Origin: Prevotella sp. | GTDB taxonomy: Bacteria; Bacteroidota; Bacteroidia; Bacteroidales; Bacteroidaceae | Length of the DNA: 35,348 nt | Reading direction: 5' to 3' | Assembly (NCBI GenBank): GCA_017627765.1 | Contig: JAGAGD010000023.1 | Span: 1-35,348, forward strand | The notes under the pieces: model-generated | What the model saw: only the letters and a program-made list of their open reading frames with translations | What the model was told of the DNA's origin: nothing | The model's database searches: none | Shown here: positions 16,768-25,357 of the stretch, one piece after another | Numbering within the stretch: the first letter of the stretch is position 1 | Layout of the letters: the number at the start of each line of letters is the position of its first letter | Translations under genes and position numbers: made by a program

Positions 16768-17169
16768 CTAGTCTTCAAGTTGTCTTTTCATCAATACATT
16801 CCAGCCGCTTTTGCCATTCTTTTTAAGACAAAGTAGCATGCTCACTACAAATAGGACTAATAATCCAACAAGAATATAAGATAATTGATATTCACTCTCA
16901 TTGTAATTAATTATATAGTATAAGAGTTGAGAAACAATTATTCCGTAAATAATAATTATTCCCAAAGCTTTTTGTCTTATAATCTCTATAAATCCAATAA
17001 TTTTCAATAAATGGAAAGCAAGTACATGAAGGCTGTTTACAGAAATGTTTAACTCGAACAGCATGCGTACAAGCACAATAATTTCTTTTGTGGCGAAAAA
17101 TCCAAAGAATAGAATAATTATTGGATTCAGTTTGTTTGTTGAGAAATAGTTCTTAATGAAGGAAAGCAT
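16768..17169 (-). CDS. Small integral membrane protein, unknown function
   Basis: 133 aa with about four hydrophobic helices (roughly 16-34, 45-62, 70-86 and 96-113) and a basic C-terminus (KKNGKSGWNVLMKRQ). I do not recognise a family; its size and layout loosely resemble PsiE-like proteins, but I see no diagnostic motif. Composition is AT-rich. It lies 190 bp after gpsA on the same strand with no clear promoter, so it may be a tail gene of that transcript or independent. Long hydrophobic helices with positive ends make it unlikely to be a chance frame. Confidence 0.6.
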   Translation of the reverse strand: MLSFIKNYFSTNKLNPIIILFFGFFATKEIIVLVRMLFELNISVNSLHVLAFHLLKIIGFIEIIRQKALGIIIIYGIIVSQLLYYIINYNESEYQLSYILVGLLVLFVVSMLLCLKKNGKSGWNVLMKRQLED

Positions 17170-17359
17170 ATTGATTATCTAGGTTAAGTGATTCAATATT
17201 ACTATTAGTATTCATTTATATTATTACTTAAGATTGGCACGTCAAAATAGCAACATGCCCATTCTGCTACTAAAAGAGCAACTCCGATACCATCACTTAA
17301 AGCAGACAAAGCAAGTTTCTCACCTACTTCTTTTGCAATTATGGAGCTTTTACATCTTT

Positions 17360-18355
17360 CTATCTGAACGAGTCTGTCAGCAGTTTTATCTCGATTTGTG
17401 GAGATATGCGCTCGTATAATATGTTGTAGACTGCATCGAGGATTGGCATGTTAACATGAAGATGTCTGTTTATTTCCTTCATGCACTTTGTGCCGAAGTA
17501 GCCTTCAGCAATCATCTCCATCTCAATCTGTGCAGACTTCACAGAGTAACCTTTGCCTATCATTGTTCCAAACACCCTGTTGCGAGAGAAATTTGAATAT
17601 CCTGTAACAAGCAGGTCGCCCAGATAAACGGAGTCGTAGACAGCACGCTTTATAGGATTTATCGTACTGAGAAAACGCGACATTTCCTGTACGGCATTCG
17701 ACATAAGTACCGACTGGAAGTTGTCACCATATTTCAGACCACTACATATACCTGCAGCTATCGCATACACGTTCTTCAGTACAGATGAGTATTCTATGCC
17801 AAGCACGTCGGTTGAAGTCTTAGTCTTGATGAAGTTGCTGCTCAGTATGTCGGTGAAGCTGCGTGCCTTTTCCTCATCTACGCATCCTATAGTAAGATAA
17901 GAAAGACGCTCAAGCGCAACTTCCTCTGCATGAGAAGGACCTCCTATGCAAGCAAGATTTTCATTAGGCACGTCATATACTTCATGAAAATATTCTGAGC
18001 ATACAAGATTCTCATCAGGAACTATTCCCTTTATGGCAGTAACGATAAACTTGTCTTTTATCCTTGTCTTGAGTTTCTTCAGGTGGTTCTTAAGATAAGG
18101 CGAAGGGGTTACGAATACAAGAGTGTCGTATTGCTGCACTATCTTGTTAATATCGCTTGAGAAGTAAATCTCGTCGATATTGAAATGCACACTCGTAAGA
18201 TATGCTGGATTGTGCGACATGCGTTTAAAGTCGTTTATCCTGTCGTCCCTACGCATATACCAACCGATGTGATGAGTATGACTCACCACTATTTTGGCTA
18301 TTGCTGTTGCCCAGCTTCCACCACCTATAATCGCAATCTTGCCGCAATCAAACAT
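17360..18355 (-). CDS. gpsA: NAD(P)-dependent glycerol-3-phosphate dehydrogenase
   Basis: 331 aa. N-terminal Rossmann motif IGGGSWATAIAK; substrate block CIGGPSHAEEVALERLSYLT; LGIEYSSVLKNVYAIAAGIC carries the catalytic lysine, followed by GLKYGDNFQSVL. It reduces dihydroxyacetone phosphate to sn-glycerol-3-phosphate for phospholipid synthesis. It lies 229 bp after lysS on the same strand, separated by repeat modules. In related genomes, as I recall, lysS-gpsA-pgi are adjacent; here pgi lies beyond lysS on the other strand. Confidence 0.95.
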   Translation of the reverse strand: MFDCGKIAIIGGGSWATAIAKIVVSHTHHIGWYMRRDDRINDFKRMSHNPAYLTSVHFNIDEIYFSSDINKIVQQYDTLVFVTPSPYLKNHLKKLKTRIKDKFIVTAIKGIVPDENLVCSEYFHEVYDVPNENLACIGGPSHAEEVALERLSYLTIGCVDEEKARSFTDILSSNFIKTKTSTDVLGIEYSSVLKNVYAIAAGICSGLKYGDNFQSVLMSNAVQEMSRFLSTINPIKRAVYDSVYLGDLLVTGYSNFSRNRVFGTMIGKGYSVKSAQIEMEMIAEGYFGTKCMKEINRHLHVNMPILDAVYNILYERISPQIEIKLLTDSFR

Positions 18356-18380
18356 TTCTTTTCAGTTTTTTGAGTTATTC

Positions 18381-18589
18381 AGTTGACAAGCTTAATTAGC
18401 TGAAAGATTAAGGAATAAGGATTAATGACGAGCTAATTTCATTAATCATTATTCTTTCATCCTTAATCCTGAATATTAGTGCACAATGCATAGTCTTTAT
18501 TTAGTGCATAATGCATAGTTCATAGTTGTTACAGTTGACGAGTCCCCGTTAAGGTTTCCGTTTCCGTCCCCGTTAAGGTTCCCGTTAAT
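18381..18589 (-). repeat. Repeat patch lysS-gpsA: modules F, E (inverted pair), D and hexamer tract
   Basis: CAGTTGACAAGCTTAATT (about 18380-18397) starts the patch. Two module E copies face each other (18404-18430 and 18439-18472) and could form a long imperfect hairpin. TGCATAGT-type repeats occupy about 18479-18530, module F recurs in part (18534-18541), and a hexamer tract runs 18548-18589 (GTTAAG, GTTTCC, GTTTCC, GTCCCC, GTTAAG, GTTCCC, GTTAAT). The last hexamer contains the lysS stop codon. Confidence 0.75.
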
Positions 18590-20369
18590 TGTTGCTCCTG
18601 TCAATCCAAGCCTGAACATCGTTTACGCTTGGTTTCTCATATCCCAGTTTATATTTCTTGTTCACCTCTCCAATCTTCTGCTGAAGACCTTGAGCCTTCT
18701 CGTTCTTTATGTCTGAAACAAGATAGAAACCGCATTTGTTCAATACTGGTACCCACTCTTCAGGCACACCGAGCTCGCCCCATTCTTTCACGCTGCTGCG
18801 CGGAGCCTTCTTCTCTGGGCGCATCTGTGGGAAGAACAATACTTCCTGTATATATGTCTTTCCTGTCATCAGCATTACAAGGCGGTCAATACCAATTCCG
18901 ATACCTGACGTTGGAGGCATACCGTATTGCAATGCACGGAGGAAGTCCTGGTCGATAATCATTGCCTCGTCGTCGCCCTTGTCTGCCAGTTTCATCTGTT
19001 CTACGAAACGCTCTTCCTGGTCTATAGGGTCGTTAAGCTCGCTGTAGGCATTAGCAAGTTCTTTGCCGTTAACCATCAGCTCAAAACGCTCTGTCAGTCC
19101 AGCCTTGCTGCGGTGCATCTTTGTCAGTGGCGACATCTCAACAGGGTAGTCGGTGATGAATGTAGGCTGTATGAATGTCCCTTCGCAGAACTCGCCAAAC
19201 AACTCATCAATCAGCTTGCCCTTGCCCATTGTCTCGTCAACTTCCATGCCTTTCTCTTTGCAGAATGCGCGAATCTCTTCTTCCGTCTTTCCGTTTACGT
19301 CAAAACCTGTCTTTTCCTTTATAGCATCGAGTATAGGCAGACGGCGATAAGGAGCCTTGAACGAAACAAGGTTGCCGTCAATCATGCACTCTGGCTTTCC
19401 GTTCACTGCAATACAAATCTCTTCGAGCAGATGCTCTGTGAATGCCATCATCCAGTTGTAGTCCTTATACTGAACATACAACTCCATGCAAGTGAACTCA
19501 GGGTTATGGTTACGGTCCATACCCTCGTTTCTGAAGTTCTTTCCTATTTCGTAGACACCCTCAAATCCACCCACGATGAGTCGTTTCAAGTAGAGCTCTG
19601 TGGCTATACGCATATACATGTCTTGGTTGAGCGCGTTGAAGTGGGTCATGAATGGGCGTGCGCTTGCACCACCTGCAATCGACTGCAATGTTGGGGTCTC
19701 CACTTCGGTATAGCCCGCATCGTCGAGGACTCGGCGCAGTGTGCGCAAAACAGTTGCACGCTGCAAGAAAGTTTCCTTCACGCCTTCGTTCACAACAAGG
19801 TCGACATAGCGCTGGCGATAGCGCAGCTCTGGGTCGTCAAACTTGTCGTAGGCAACACCGTCTTTATACTTCACGATAGGCAGCGGTTTCAGACTCTTCG
19901 AGAGGATGGTCATCTCCTGTGCATGAACAGATATTTCGCCAGTCTGTGTGCGAAACACAAAACCCTTCACACCGATGAAGTCACCTATGTCGAGCAGTCG
20001 CTTAAACGTAGGATAGTCAATAGGGCGGTGAGTGAAACCTTCTGCATCAGCATCGTAAGCCTCCACAGCCTTGTTTATGTCGTCGCGAGTGACGTAGACC
20101 TGAATCCTGCCCTTAGAGTCTTGGAGCTCAGCAAATGCAGCCTTACCCATCACGCGTCTGCCCATCAGTCGGCCTGCGATGCAAACCTGTTTCAGTTCTG
20201 CACCTTCTTCAACGCTCCATGTTCCGTTCTCCACGTTCTGTTTTATGACAGTAGAGAAAGAATCAGTTGGATACTCTGCTGCTGGATAAGGGTTAATGCC
20301 CATGTTGCGAAGCTCCTGAAGGCTTTGTCTGCGGCCTACTTCCTGTTCGCTTAGTTCTAAAATATTCAT
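18585..20369 (-). CDS. lysS: Lysyl-tRNA synthetase, class II
   Basis: 594 aa. N-terminal OB-fold anticodon domain (about 55-150, with CIAGRLMGRRVMGKAAFAEL), then the class II core: motif 2 NFRNEGMDRNHNPEFTCMEL and motif 3 SGIGIGIDRLVMLMTG. It charges tRNA-Lys. After the core comes an extra C-terminal segment of about 75 residues (from about 521) absent from the 505-aa E. coli enzyme; it looks helical (EEWVPVLNKCGFYLVSDIKN) and may be a small helix-hairpin-helix-like domain, as I recall from other Bacteroidales LysS. It has an excellent promoter at 20439-20469. The TAA stop is inside a repeat hexamer. Confidence 0.97.
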   Translation of the reverse strand: MNILELSEQEVGRRQSLQELRNMGINPYPAAEYPTDSFSTVIKQNVENGTWSVEEGAELKQVCIAGRLMGRRVMGKAAFAELQDSKGRIQVYVTRDDINKAVEAYDADAEGFTHRPIDYPTFKRLLDIGDFIGVKGFVFRTQTGEISVHAQEMTILSKSLKPLPIVKYKDGVAYDKFDDPELRYRQRYVDLVVNEGVKETFLQRATVLRTLRRVLDDAGYTEVETPTLQSIAGGASARPFMTHFNALNQDMYMRIATELYLKRLIVGGFEGVYEIGKNFRNEGMDRNHNPEFTCMELYVQYKDYNWMMAFTEHLLEEICIAVNGKPECMIDGNLVSFKAPYRRLPILDAIKEKTGFDVNGKTEEEIRAFCKEKGMEVDETMGKGKLIDELFGEFCEGTFIQPTFITDYPVEMSPLTKMHRSKAGLTERFELMVNGKELANAYSELNDPIDQEERFVEQMKLADKGDDEAMIIDQDFLRALQYGMPPTSGIGIGIDRLVMLMTGKTYIQEVLFFPQMRPEKKAPRSSVKEWGELGVPEEWVPVLNKCGFYLVSDIKNEKAQGLQQKIGEVNKKYKLGYEKPSVNDVQAWIDRSNN

Positions 20370-20438
20370 ATCTATAGTTTACTTTTTATTTTTCAGTCAG
20401 TCTCCCTTCTCTTTTTCAGAAAAGGGCATTATTGGGTG

Positions 20439-20469
20439 CAAAGTTACTATTATGCGAGCAAAGAGCAAA
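20439..20469 (-). promoter_or_regulatory. Promoter of lysS
   Basis: On the minus strand: TTTG (20469-20466), 19 nt, TAACTTTG (20446-20439), an exact -33/-7 match. It lies 70 bp upstream of the lysS ATG. Confidence 0.75.
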
Positions 20470-21043
20470 GAAAAACGGAGTTTTTTTCACTTTTCTTTAT
20501 TTTTTAGGTCAGGTTATGAAGTTATTTCAGAAAACTCGAAAACTCCGAATAATCTTAGCAATACAATATATTCTTTATTTCGTGTCCTCCTTTTGATTGT
20601 TTGTAGTATTCTGATTACTCTGATTATTCCGATATGCTTTTATTGGCACAAAGATACAAATGATTATTGACATTGATTAGCTCAAAGTGAACTCCTTATA
20701 GGCTTTTGTGCAAAAATCAATGATTATAGCATAATCTTAACCTCTAATTACTTATATTATCTTCAATCATATCAAAAAACTTCGGCAAGATGTTGTAATA
20801 AGCAAGAAAATAAGTAATTTTGTGGTCGTTTTTGTAAGCGATTTTAATAATTAAAGAATATAAGTTTCGAGAGTCTTCAACTTCTTAGGGCATAAGGTGG
20901 TTGGTCTCTTTGCTTATAAGGCGTAAGGTGAGAAGAAAATTACGGGAGTCATTCAACCTTCTAACCTCAAAACCTTACAACCTGAAAGCTTTAAAAAGAT
21001 GATGTGAAGCATCAGAAACATAAATAAAAAGAGAATAATTGTA
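20470..21043. other. Gene-poor region between lysS and the EamA transporter
   Basis: I see no convincing gene. One frame (plus, 20452-20670, 72 codons) overlaps the lysS promoter and has odd composition. A second exact -7 box points towards lysS (CAAAGATA at 20649-20656) without a -33 element. The plus-strand promoter at 20792-20822 would give the transporter gene a leader of about 215 nt; 20875-20990 of that leader has partial direct and inverted repeats built on CATAAGGTGG, GCGTAAGGTG and AACCTT. Confidence 0.6.
20792..20822 (+). promoter_or_regulatory. Candidate promoter of the EamA transporter gene
   Basis: GTTG (20792-20795), 19 nt, TAATTTTG (20815-20822): exact -7 box and -33 with one mismatch. 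The predicted leader of about 215 nt is unusually long. Confidence 0.55.
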
Positions 21044-21979
21044 ATGCAATATATTGGTGAACTGATTTCTATAGGAGTGGCAGTGTCGTGGACTGTGGCA
21101 GCACTCGGCAGCGAGATAGGCAGCCGAAAGGTTGGCGTTGTAGCCATGAATGCTTGGCGACTGGGAGTGGCTTTCGTTTTGTCGGGAGTGCTCATGTGGT
21201 TTGTTTTCGGTAGTCTGTTGCCTCAGTATGCAAGTTCTGGCACAGTCATGGTGTTGCTATTGTCGGGAGTAGTTGGATTCTTTTTCGGCGACTGGTGCTT
21301 GTTCAAGAGTTACATGGTCATTGGTTCGCGTTTCGGAATGCTGTTTATGGCTATGGCTCCTATGTTTACCGCCCTGTTTGCATGGATGATACTCGGACAG
21401 GAACTCGGTTGGCGGCCTCTCCTTGCAATGGCAGTTACGCTCACAGGTATATCGGTAGTTGTGTTGGGTCGTGGCAAGGACCATCATCTTGAACTGCAAC
21501 TTCCTTTCAAGGGAATCCTCTTCGGCATAGGTGCAAGCGTAGGACAAGGTCTCGGACTGGTGCTTAGCAAGATAGGACTCGACGGCTACGAACACGATGT
21601 GCCTCAGGAGCTGCTGCCCAATGTGGTAGACATGCTTCCGTTTGCAGCCAACATGATAAGGTGTTTTGCTGGTTTCGTGTGCTTTGCCTTGTTGCTTGTT
21701 GTTCGCAGACAGACTGACATTATCCGCACGAGCAGCCGCGACACGCGTTTTCTGCTAATCATGCTGATGGTCGTATTCACAGGTCCTTTCATCGGCGTAG
21801 GCTTTTCGCTCATGGCTATACAATATACCGCTGCAGGCATAGCAAGCACCATTCAAGCCACTACACCTATACTTATATTAGTGCCGACATACTATCTTTT
21901 CCACCAGCCCATCACGGCTCGGTCGGTTATAGGTGCCGTAGTGTCGGTCATAGGCGTGTCTCTCTTCTTCCTTCTCTGA
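21044..21979 (+). CDS. EamA/DMT-superfamily transporter
   Basis: 311 aa, about ten hydrophobic helices in two EamA-type repeats of roughly 150 residues, the standard layout of a drug/metabolite transporter in the inner membrane. Typical blocks are AMAPMFTALFAWMILGQELG in the first half and ASTIQATTPILILVPTYYLF in the second. The substrate cannot be read from sequence. A charged loop rich in His and Asp (GRGKDHHLELQ) joins the halves. It lies between divergent lysS and pgi, which has its own promoter. Base composition matches the neighbours. Confidence 0.88.
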   Translation: MQYIGELISIGVAVSWTVAALGSEIGSRKVGVVAMNAWRLGVAFVLSGVLMWFVFGSLLPQYASSGTVMVLLLSGVVGFFFGDWCLFKSYMVIGSRFGMLFMAMAPMFTALFAWMILGQELGWRPLLAMAVTLTGISVVVLGRGKDHHLELQLPFKGILFGIGASVGQGLGLVLSKIGLDGYEHDVPQELLPNVVDMLPFAANMIRCFAGFVCFALLLVVRRQTDIIRTSSRDTRFLLIMLMVVFTGPFIGVGFSLMAIQYTAAGIASTIQATTPILILVPTYYLFHQPITARSVIGAVVSVIGVSLFFLL

Positions 21980-22060
21980 AGTTTATGAAGGCTATTTCTA
22001 CGCAAGAGTAAGTACTAATGAAGGAAAAAACAAGAAAAAACTAAAAAGTTTTGAAAATTC

Positions 22061-22091
22061 TTTGTTCTTTGCTTGCTTAATCGTAACTTTG
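22061..22091 (+). promoter_or_regulatory. Promoter of pgi
   Basis: TTTG (22061-22064), 19 nt, TAACTTTG (22084-22091): exact -33/-7 match, 39 bp before the pgi ATG. Confidence 0.75.
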
Positions 22092-22130
22092 CAAGAATAA
22101 AGGCATATAAAATACTAATTTAATACGCGT

Positions 22131-23480
22131 ATGAATCACATAGAATTAGATATATCGCAAGCCCTTTGCTTTTTTCATCATGAGGACTTGTCGACAATAG
22201 GACAAAAAGTGAAACTTGCCCACATGTCAATGGAGCAGGGTATTTGCAAAGGAAATGATTTTCTGGGATGGCTCCATCTTCCAAGTTCTATAACAGAAGA
22301 TTTCCTGAACCAGATACAACAAACAGCCAACGTGCTGCGTAAGGAGTGTGAAGCCATCGTCATTGCTGGTATCGGTGGCAGCTATCTTGGAGCGAAAGCC
22401 GTGATAGAGGCTCTCAGCAATTCGTTTGCATGGCTCAGAAAAGACAACACCCCGACAATTCTTTTTGCGGGAAACAATATCAGCGAAGACTATCTCGCTG
22501 AACTTTGCGACTATCTTCGCGACAAGCGCTTTGGTGTAATCAACATCTCGAAGAGCGGAACAACTACCGAAACGGCTCTGACTTTCCGCCTGCTCAAGAA
22601 GCAATGCGAAGACCAGCGAGGCAAGGAAGAAGCAAGAAAGGTGATAGTTGCAATAACCGACGCTGTGAAGGGTGCTGCGCGTAAGGCTGCCGATATTGAG
22701 GGATATACAACCTTCGTTATTCCCGACAACGTAGGCGGACGATTCTCTGTGCTTACTCCTGTTGGCTTGCTGCCTATTGCCTGTGCAGGCTTTGACATCT
22801 GCCAACTCGTTAAAGGTGCGCAAGACATGGAAAAGGAATGCTCTGTAGATGTACCTTTCGACGATAACATAGCCCAGCAGTATGCTGCAATACGACAGCT
22901 GCTTTACGCAGAAGGAAAGAAGATAGAGATATTGGTGAACTATCAGCCAAAACTGCACTACATAGCAGAGTGGTGGAAGCAACTATATGGCGAGAGCGAA
23001 GGCAAGGAGGGCAAGGGCTTATTCCCTGCTTCGTGCGACTTCACTACCGACCTGCACTCAATGGGCCAGTGGATTCAGGAGGGAGAACGCTCTATATTTG
23101 AGACCGTAATCAGCGTGGAACAGCCAAACAGAGAACTGCACTTCCCAAGCGATGAGGCTAATCTTGACGGACTGAATTTCCTCGCAGGCAAGAGAATTGA
23201 CGAGGTTAACAAGATGGCTGAACTCGGTACGCGACTTGCACACGTTGACGGTGGAGTGCCTAACATAAGAATAACAGTGCCGAAACTGAACGAATATTAC
23301 GTTGGTGAATTGCTCTATTTCTTTGAGATAGCCTGTGGCATCAGCGGCAACGTTCTCGGTGTAAATCCGTTCAACCAGCCTGGCGTTGAGGCATACAAGC
23401 GCAATATGTTTGCCCTCTTAGACAAACCAGGATATGAGAAAGAAAGTAAAGAGATAAAAGAAAGAATAAGTTTCAGCTGA
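22131..23480 (+). CDS. pgi: Glucose-6-phosphate isomerase
   Basis: 449 aa, the short PGI form typical of Bacteroidetes and Firmicutes. Conserved blocks: [20 protein letters not shown], the sugar-phosphate site [53 protein letters not shown] and [14 protein letters not shown] with the active-site lysine near the C-terminus. It interconverts glucose-6-phosphate and fructose-6-phosphate. It has its own strong promoter. The 99-bp gap to the HAD gene holds repeat modules D, E and F. Confidence 0.97.
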   Translation: MNHIELDISQALCFFHHEDLSTIGQKVKLAHMSMEQGICKGNDFLGWLHLPSSITEDFLNQIQQTANVLRKECEAIVIAGIGGSYLGAKAVIEALSNSFAWLRKDNTPTILFAGNNISEDYLAELCDYLRDKRFGVINISKSGTTTETALTFRLLKKQCEDQRGKEEARKVIVAITDAVKGAARKAADIEGYTTFVIPDNVGGRFSVLTPVGLLPIACAGFDICQLVKGAQDMEKECSVDVPFDDNIAQQYAAIRQLLYAEGKKIEILVNYQPKLHYIAEWWKQLYGESEGKEGKGLFPASCDFTTDLHSMGQWIQEGERSIFETVISVEQPNRELHFPSDEANLDGLNFLAGKRIDEVNKMAELGTRLAHVDGGVPNIRITVPKLNEYYVGELLYFFEIACGISGNVLGVNPFNQPGVEAYKRNMFALLDKPGYEKESKEIKERISFS

Positions 23481-23568
23481 CAAGCTTAATTTAGTGCATA
23501 GTGCATAGTCTTTTCAGTTGACAAGTTAAGGAGTTTATGACATTAATCCTTAATCAATCTTTATTCAT
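23478..23568. repeat. Repeat modules F, D, F, E between pgi and the HAD gene
   Basis: CAGCTGACAAGCTTAATT overlaps the end of pgi (from 23477), so its last codon and stop are part of the module. TTTAGTGCATAGTGCATAGT follows, then CAGTTGACAAG (23516-23526) and an inverted module E with CATTAATCCTTAATC (about 23540-23566). Confidence 0.7.
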
Positions 23569-23579
23569 ATTTAGTAATA

Positions 23580-24266
23580 ATGAAAAAATTGCCAAAAGGT
23601 ATTCGTGCTGCATTGTTTGACATGGATGGTGTCTTGCTTGATTCCATGCCTATGCATGCACGCTGCTGGAAAGAGTCAATGAGTCTTTTCGGCATCAATA
23701 TGCCAGAAATAGAGACATTCCAGATAGAGGGAATGCGCGGATTAGATATTTGTAAGATGATGGCTCTAAGGGAACTTCATCGTGAGGTTAGCGAGGAAGA
23801 AGCTCAGAAGATGTACGATGCCAAGTCGAAGGCTGTAGAGGCAAGTCCTCAGCCTGTAACAATGCCAGGCGTGAAGCATCTGATGGAACAGATGAAGCGC
23901 GACGGGCTGAAAATAGTTGTGGTGACAGGCAGCGGCCACCGCTCATTGCTCGACGACTTGCAACGCCGTTTCCCTGGACTCATCGACCCGCAACTGATGG
24001 TTACAAGTTATGATGTGGAGAACGGAAAACCTCATCCTGAGCCTTATCTTAGAGGAATGGAAAAGGCTGGCACTACTCCAGAAGAAACTATCGTTGTTGA
24101 GAATGCACCACTCGGTGTTAGGTCGGCAAAGGCAGCTGGAGCATTCACCATAGCCGTGAACACTGGTCCGCTGCCAGCAGAAGCACTGCTTAATGAAGGT
24201 GCTGACATGCTGTTTGAAAAAATGACAGACCTTGACGAACAGTGGGATGCAATCAATGGCAAATAA
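23580..24266 (+). CDS. HAD-superfamily phosphatase, beta-phosphoglucomutase-like
   Basis: 228 aa. HAD motif I FDMDGVLLDS (nucleophile D14, acid D16), an alpha-helical cap (about 20-85), motif II VVVTGSGH, motif III lysine in NGKPHPEPYLRGM, motif IV IVVENAPLGVRSA. The size and C1-type cap fit the PgmB/YniC/Gph group; the cap gives no firm hint to the substrate, though a sugar phosphate is most likely. It follows pgi on the same strand, which would suit sugar-phosphate metabolism or clean-up. No promoter was seen, so it may be read with pgi. Confidence 0.88.
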   Translation: MKKLPKGIRAALFDMDGVLLDSMPMHARCWKESMSLFGINMPEIETFQIEGMRGLDICKMMALRELHREVSEEEAQKMYDAKSKAVEASPQPVTMPGVKHLMEQMKRDGLKIVVVTGSGHRSLLDDLQRRFPGLIDPQLMVTSYDVENGKPHPEPYLRGMEKAGTTPEETIVVENAPLGVRSAKAAGAFTIAVNTGPLPAEALLNEGADMLFEKMTDLDEQWDAINGK

Positions 24267-24329
24267 TTAGAAATAGAGAATATAACGACATAATGAATAT
24301 CCATATTGTCTGAATTAAAACAAATTATC

Positions 24330-24815
24330 ATGAAAAAAGTAACTTATTTATTTGTACTTGCAGTAATGTTGACTGCAACTGCAATCATGTTTTCATCATG
24401 TGGAGAAGACGATGGCGTAATGCCTCTGCCACAAACTTCAAATGTTTCATTCAAGGTGGACAATCTCAGCGAAGACCTTCTGACATTCTATGATGTTACC
24501 GTAACATATAAAGACCTTAACGGAGTATCGCATACAGACAAGATAGACGGTCACAGCTGGGAATATAAAGAAGGCGACGGACCTTCAGATGCTCCTATCA
24601 GTTGTACTGCTGTAGCCGAGTTGAAGTCAGAATATAAGGTTCCCGAGAAGAATAACTTTGAAATCTCATACCACTATAGCGTTCACTATTATAAGCCTTC
24701 TACTACGGCTAAGAGCGAGAATCCGGAAATAACAACCCTCACGTTTAAAATAGAGGATATGCAAGATTTCTTCAGCAAGCACAACAAAATCGTAATAATG
24801 AACGTAAATCGTTGA
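24330..24815 (+). CDS. Small lipoprotein, probably surface-exposed, unknown function
   Basis: 161 aa from the ATG at 24330; an in-frame TTG at 24306 would only add eight residues before a good signal peptide. The signal peptide ends in the lipobox FSSC (C24). The next residues GEDDG are acidic, resembling the lipoprotein export signal that sends Bacteroidota lipoproteins to the cell surface. The remaining 130 residues alternate hydrophobic and polar positions as in a beta-sandwich (SFKVDNLSEDLLTFYDVTVT); I recognise no family. It lies 63 bp after the HAD gene and 46 bp before menI, probably one transcript, but no functional link is evident. Confidence 0.8.
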   Translation: MKKVTYLFVLAVMLTATAIMFSSCGEDDGVMPLPQTSNVSFKVDNLSEDLLTFYDVTVTYKDLNGVSHTDKIDGHSWEYKEGDGPSDAPISCTAVAELKSEYKVPEKNNFEISYHYSVHYYKPSTTAKSENPEITTLTFKIEDMQDFFSKHNKIVIMNVNR

Positions 24816-24861
24816 AAACACTATTTTAAGAATTTCATAAATCAATCAGCAGATTAGATAA

Positions 24862-25320
24862 ATGGATGTTGAAAGAATAAAGCAAATAATTGAGCGGTCG
24901 TCTAATCTTTCGACTGCACTTGGCATGGAGTTTATCTCCACCCCAGAAGAAGACATTTGTAAGGCTACAATGCATGTTGACGAAAGAAATCGTCAGCCTT
25001 TCGGCTTTTTGAGTGGTGGCGCTTCGCTTGCCCTTGCCGAGAACTTGGCAGGTGTGGGTTCTTCGTCAATCTGTCCTGGCAAAATCTGTGTAGGCATCAA
25101 TGTCAGCGGAAGCCATGTTAAGGCTGTCGTTGAAGGCGAAACCGTAACAGCAACTGCGCGACTGGTGCAGAAAGGCAGAAAGCTGCATGTGTGGAATGTT
25201 GACGTACGCGACTCCCAAGACGACCTTATTTCGACAGTTCATGTCACAAACTATATAATTGCCTCGAAGAAAGAAGACAGCAGAAAAGGTAAGGAGCAGA
25301 GCGGAGAGCGTAAGGAATAA
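24862..25320 (+). CDS. menI: Hotdog-fold thioesterase, probable DHNA-CoA thioesterase
   Basis: 152 aa. PaaI/MenI-type hotdog thioesterase: RNRQPFGFLSGGASLALAEN holds the conserved G-x-x-x-G-G-x-x-x-x-x-x-E pattern, with E as the likely catalytic residue, and SGSHVKAVVEGETVTATARL follows. At the head of a men gene set it most likely hydrolyses 1,4-dihydroxy-2-naphthoyl-CoA to DHNA, the step after MenB. The enzyme type is certain; the substrate rests on context. The C-terminal 20 residues are very polar. menF begins 37 bp downstream. Confidence 0.88.
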   Translation: MDVERIKQIIERSSNLSTALGMEFISTPEEDICKATMHVDERNRQPFGFLSGGASLALAENLAGVGSSSICPGKICVGINVSGSHVKAVVEGETVTATARLVQKGRKLHVWNVDVRDSQDDLISTVHVTNYIIASKKEDSRKGKEQSGERKE

Positions 25321-25357
25321 TTAAGAAAGGAATGTTTCATATTTAATAGTTGCTTTA

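Noticed and set aside
17205..17444. Minus-strand open frame of about 80 codons after and overlapping the end of gpsA, with a protein-like composition (for example EKLALSALSDGIGVALLVAE)
   Set aside because: It has no ATG, overlaps the well-conserved gpsA C-terminus in another frame, and resembles no family I know. A chance frame or an old remnant is more likely.
18927..20354. Very long plus-strand open frame (475 codons) opposite lysS
   Set aside because: It is antisense to the clear class II LysS gene; its Cys/His/Leu-rich translation reflects the codon pattern of the other strand.
20452..20670. Plus-strand ORF of 72 codons with a hydrophobic segment
   Set aside because: It begins inside the lysS promoter and has low-complexity AT-driven composition and no promoter or neighbour support.
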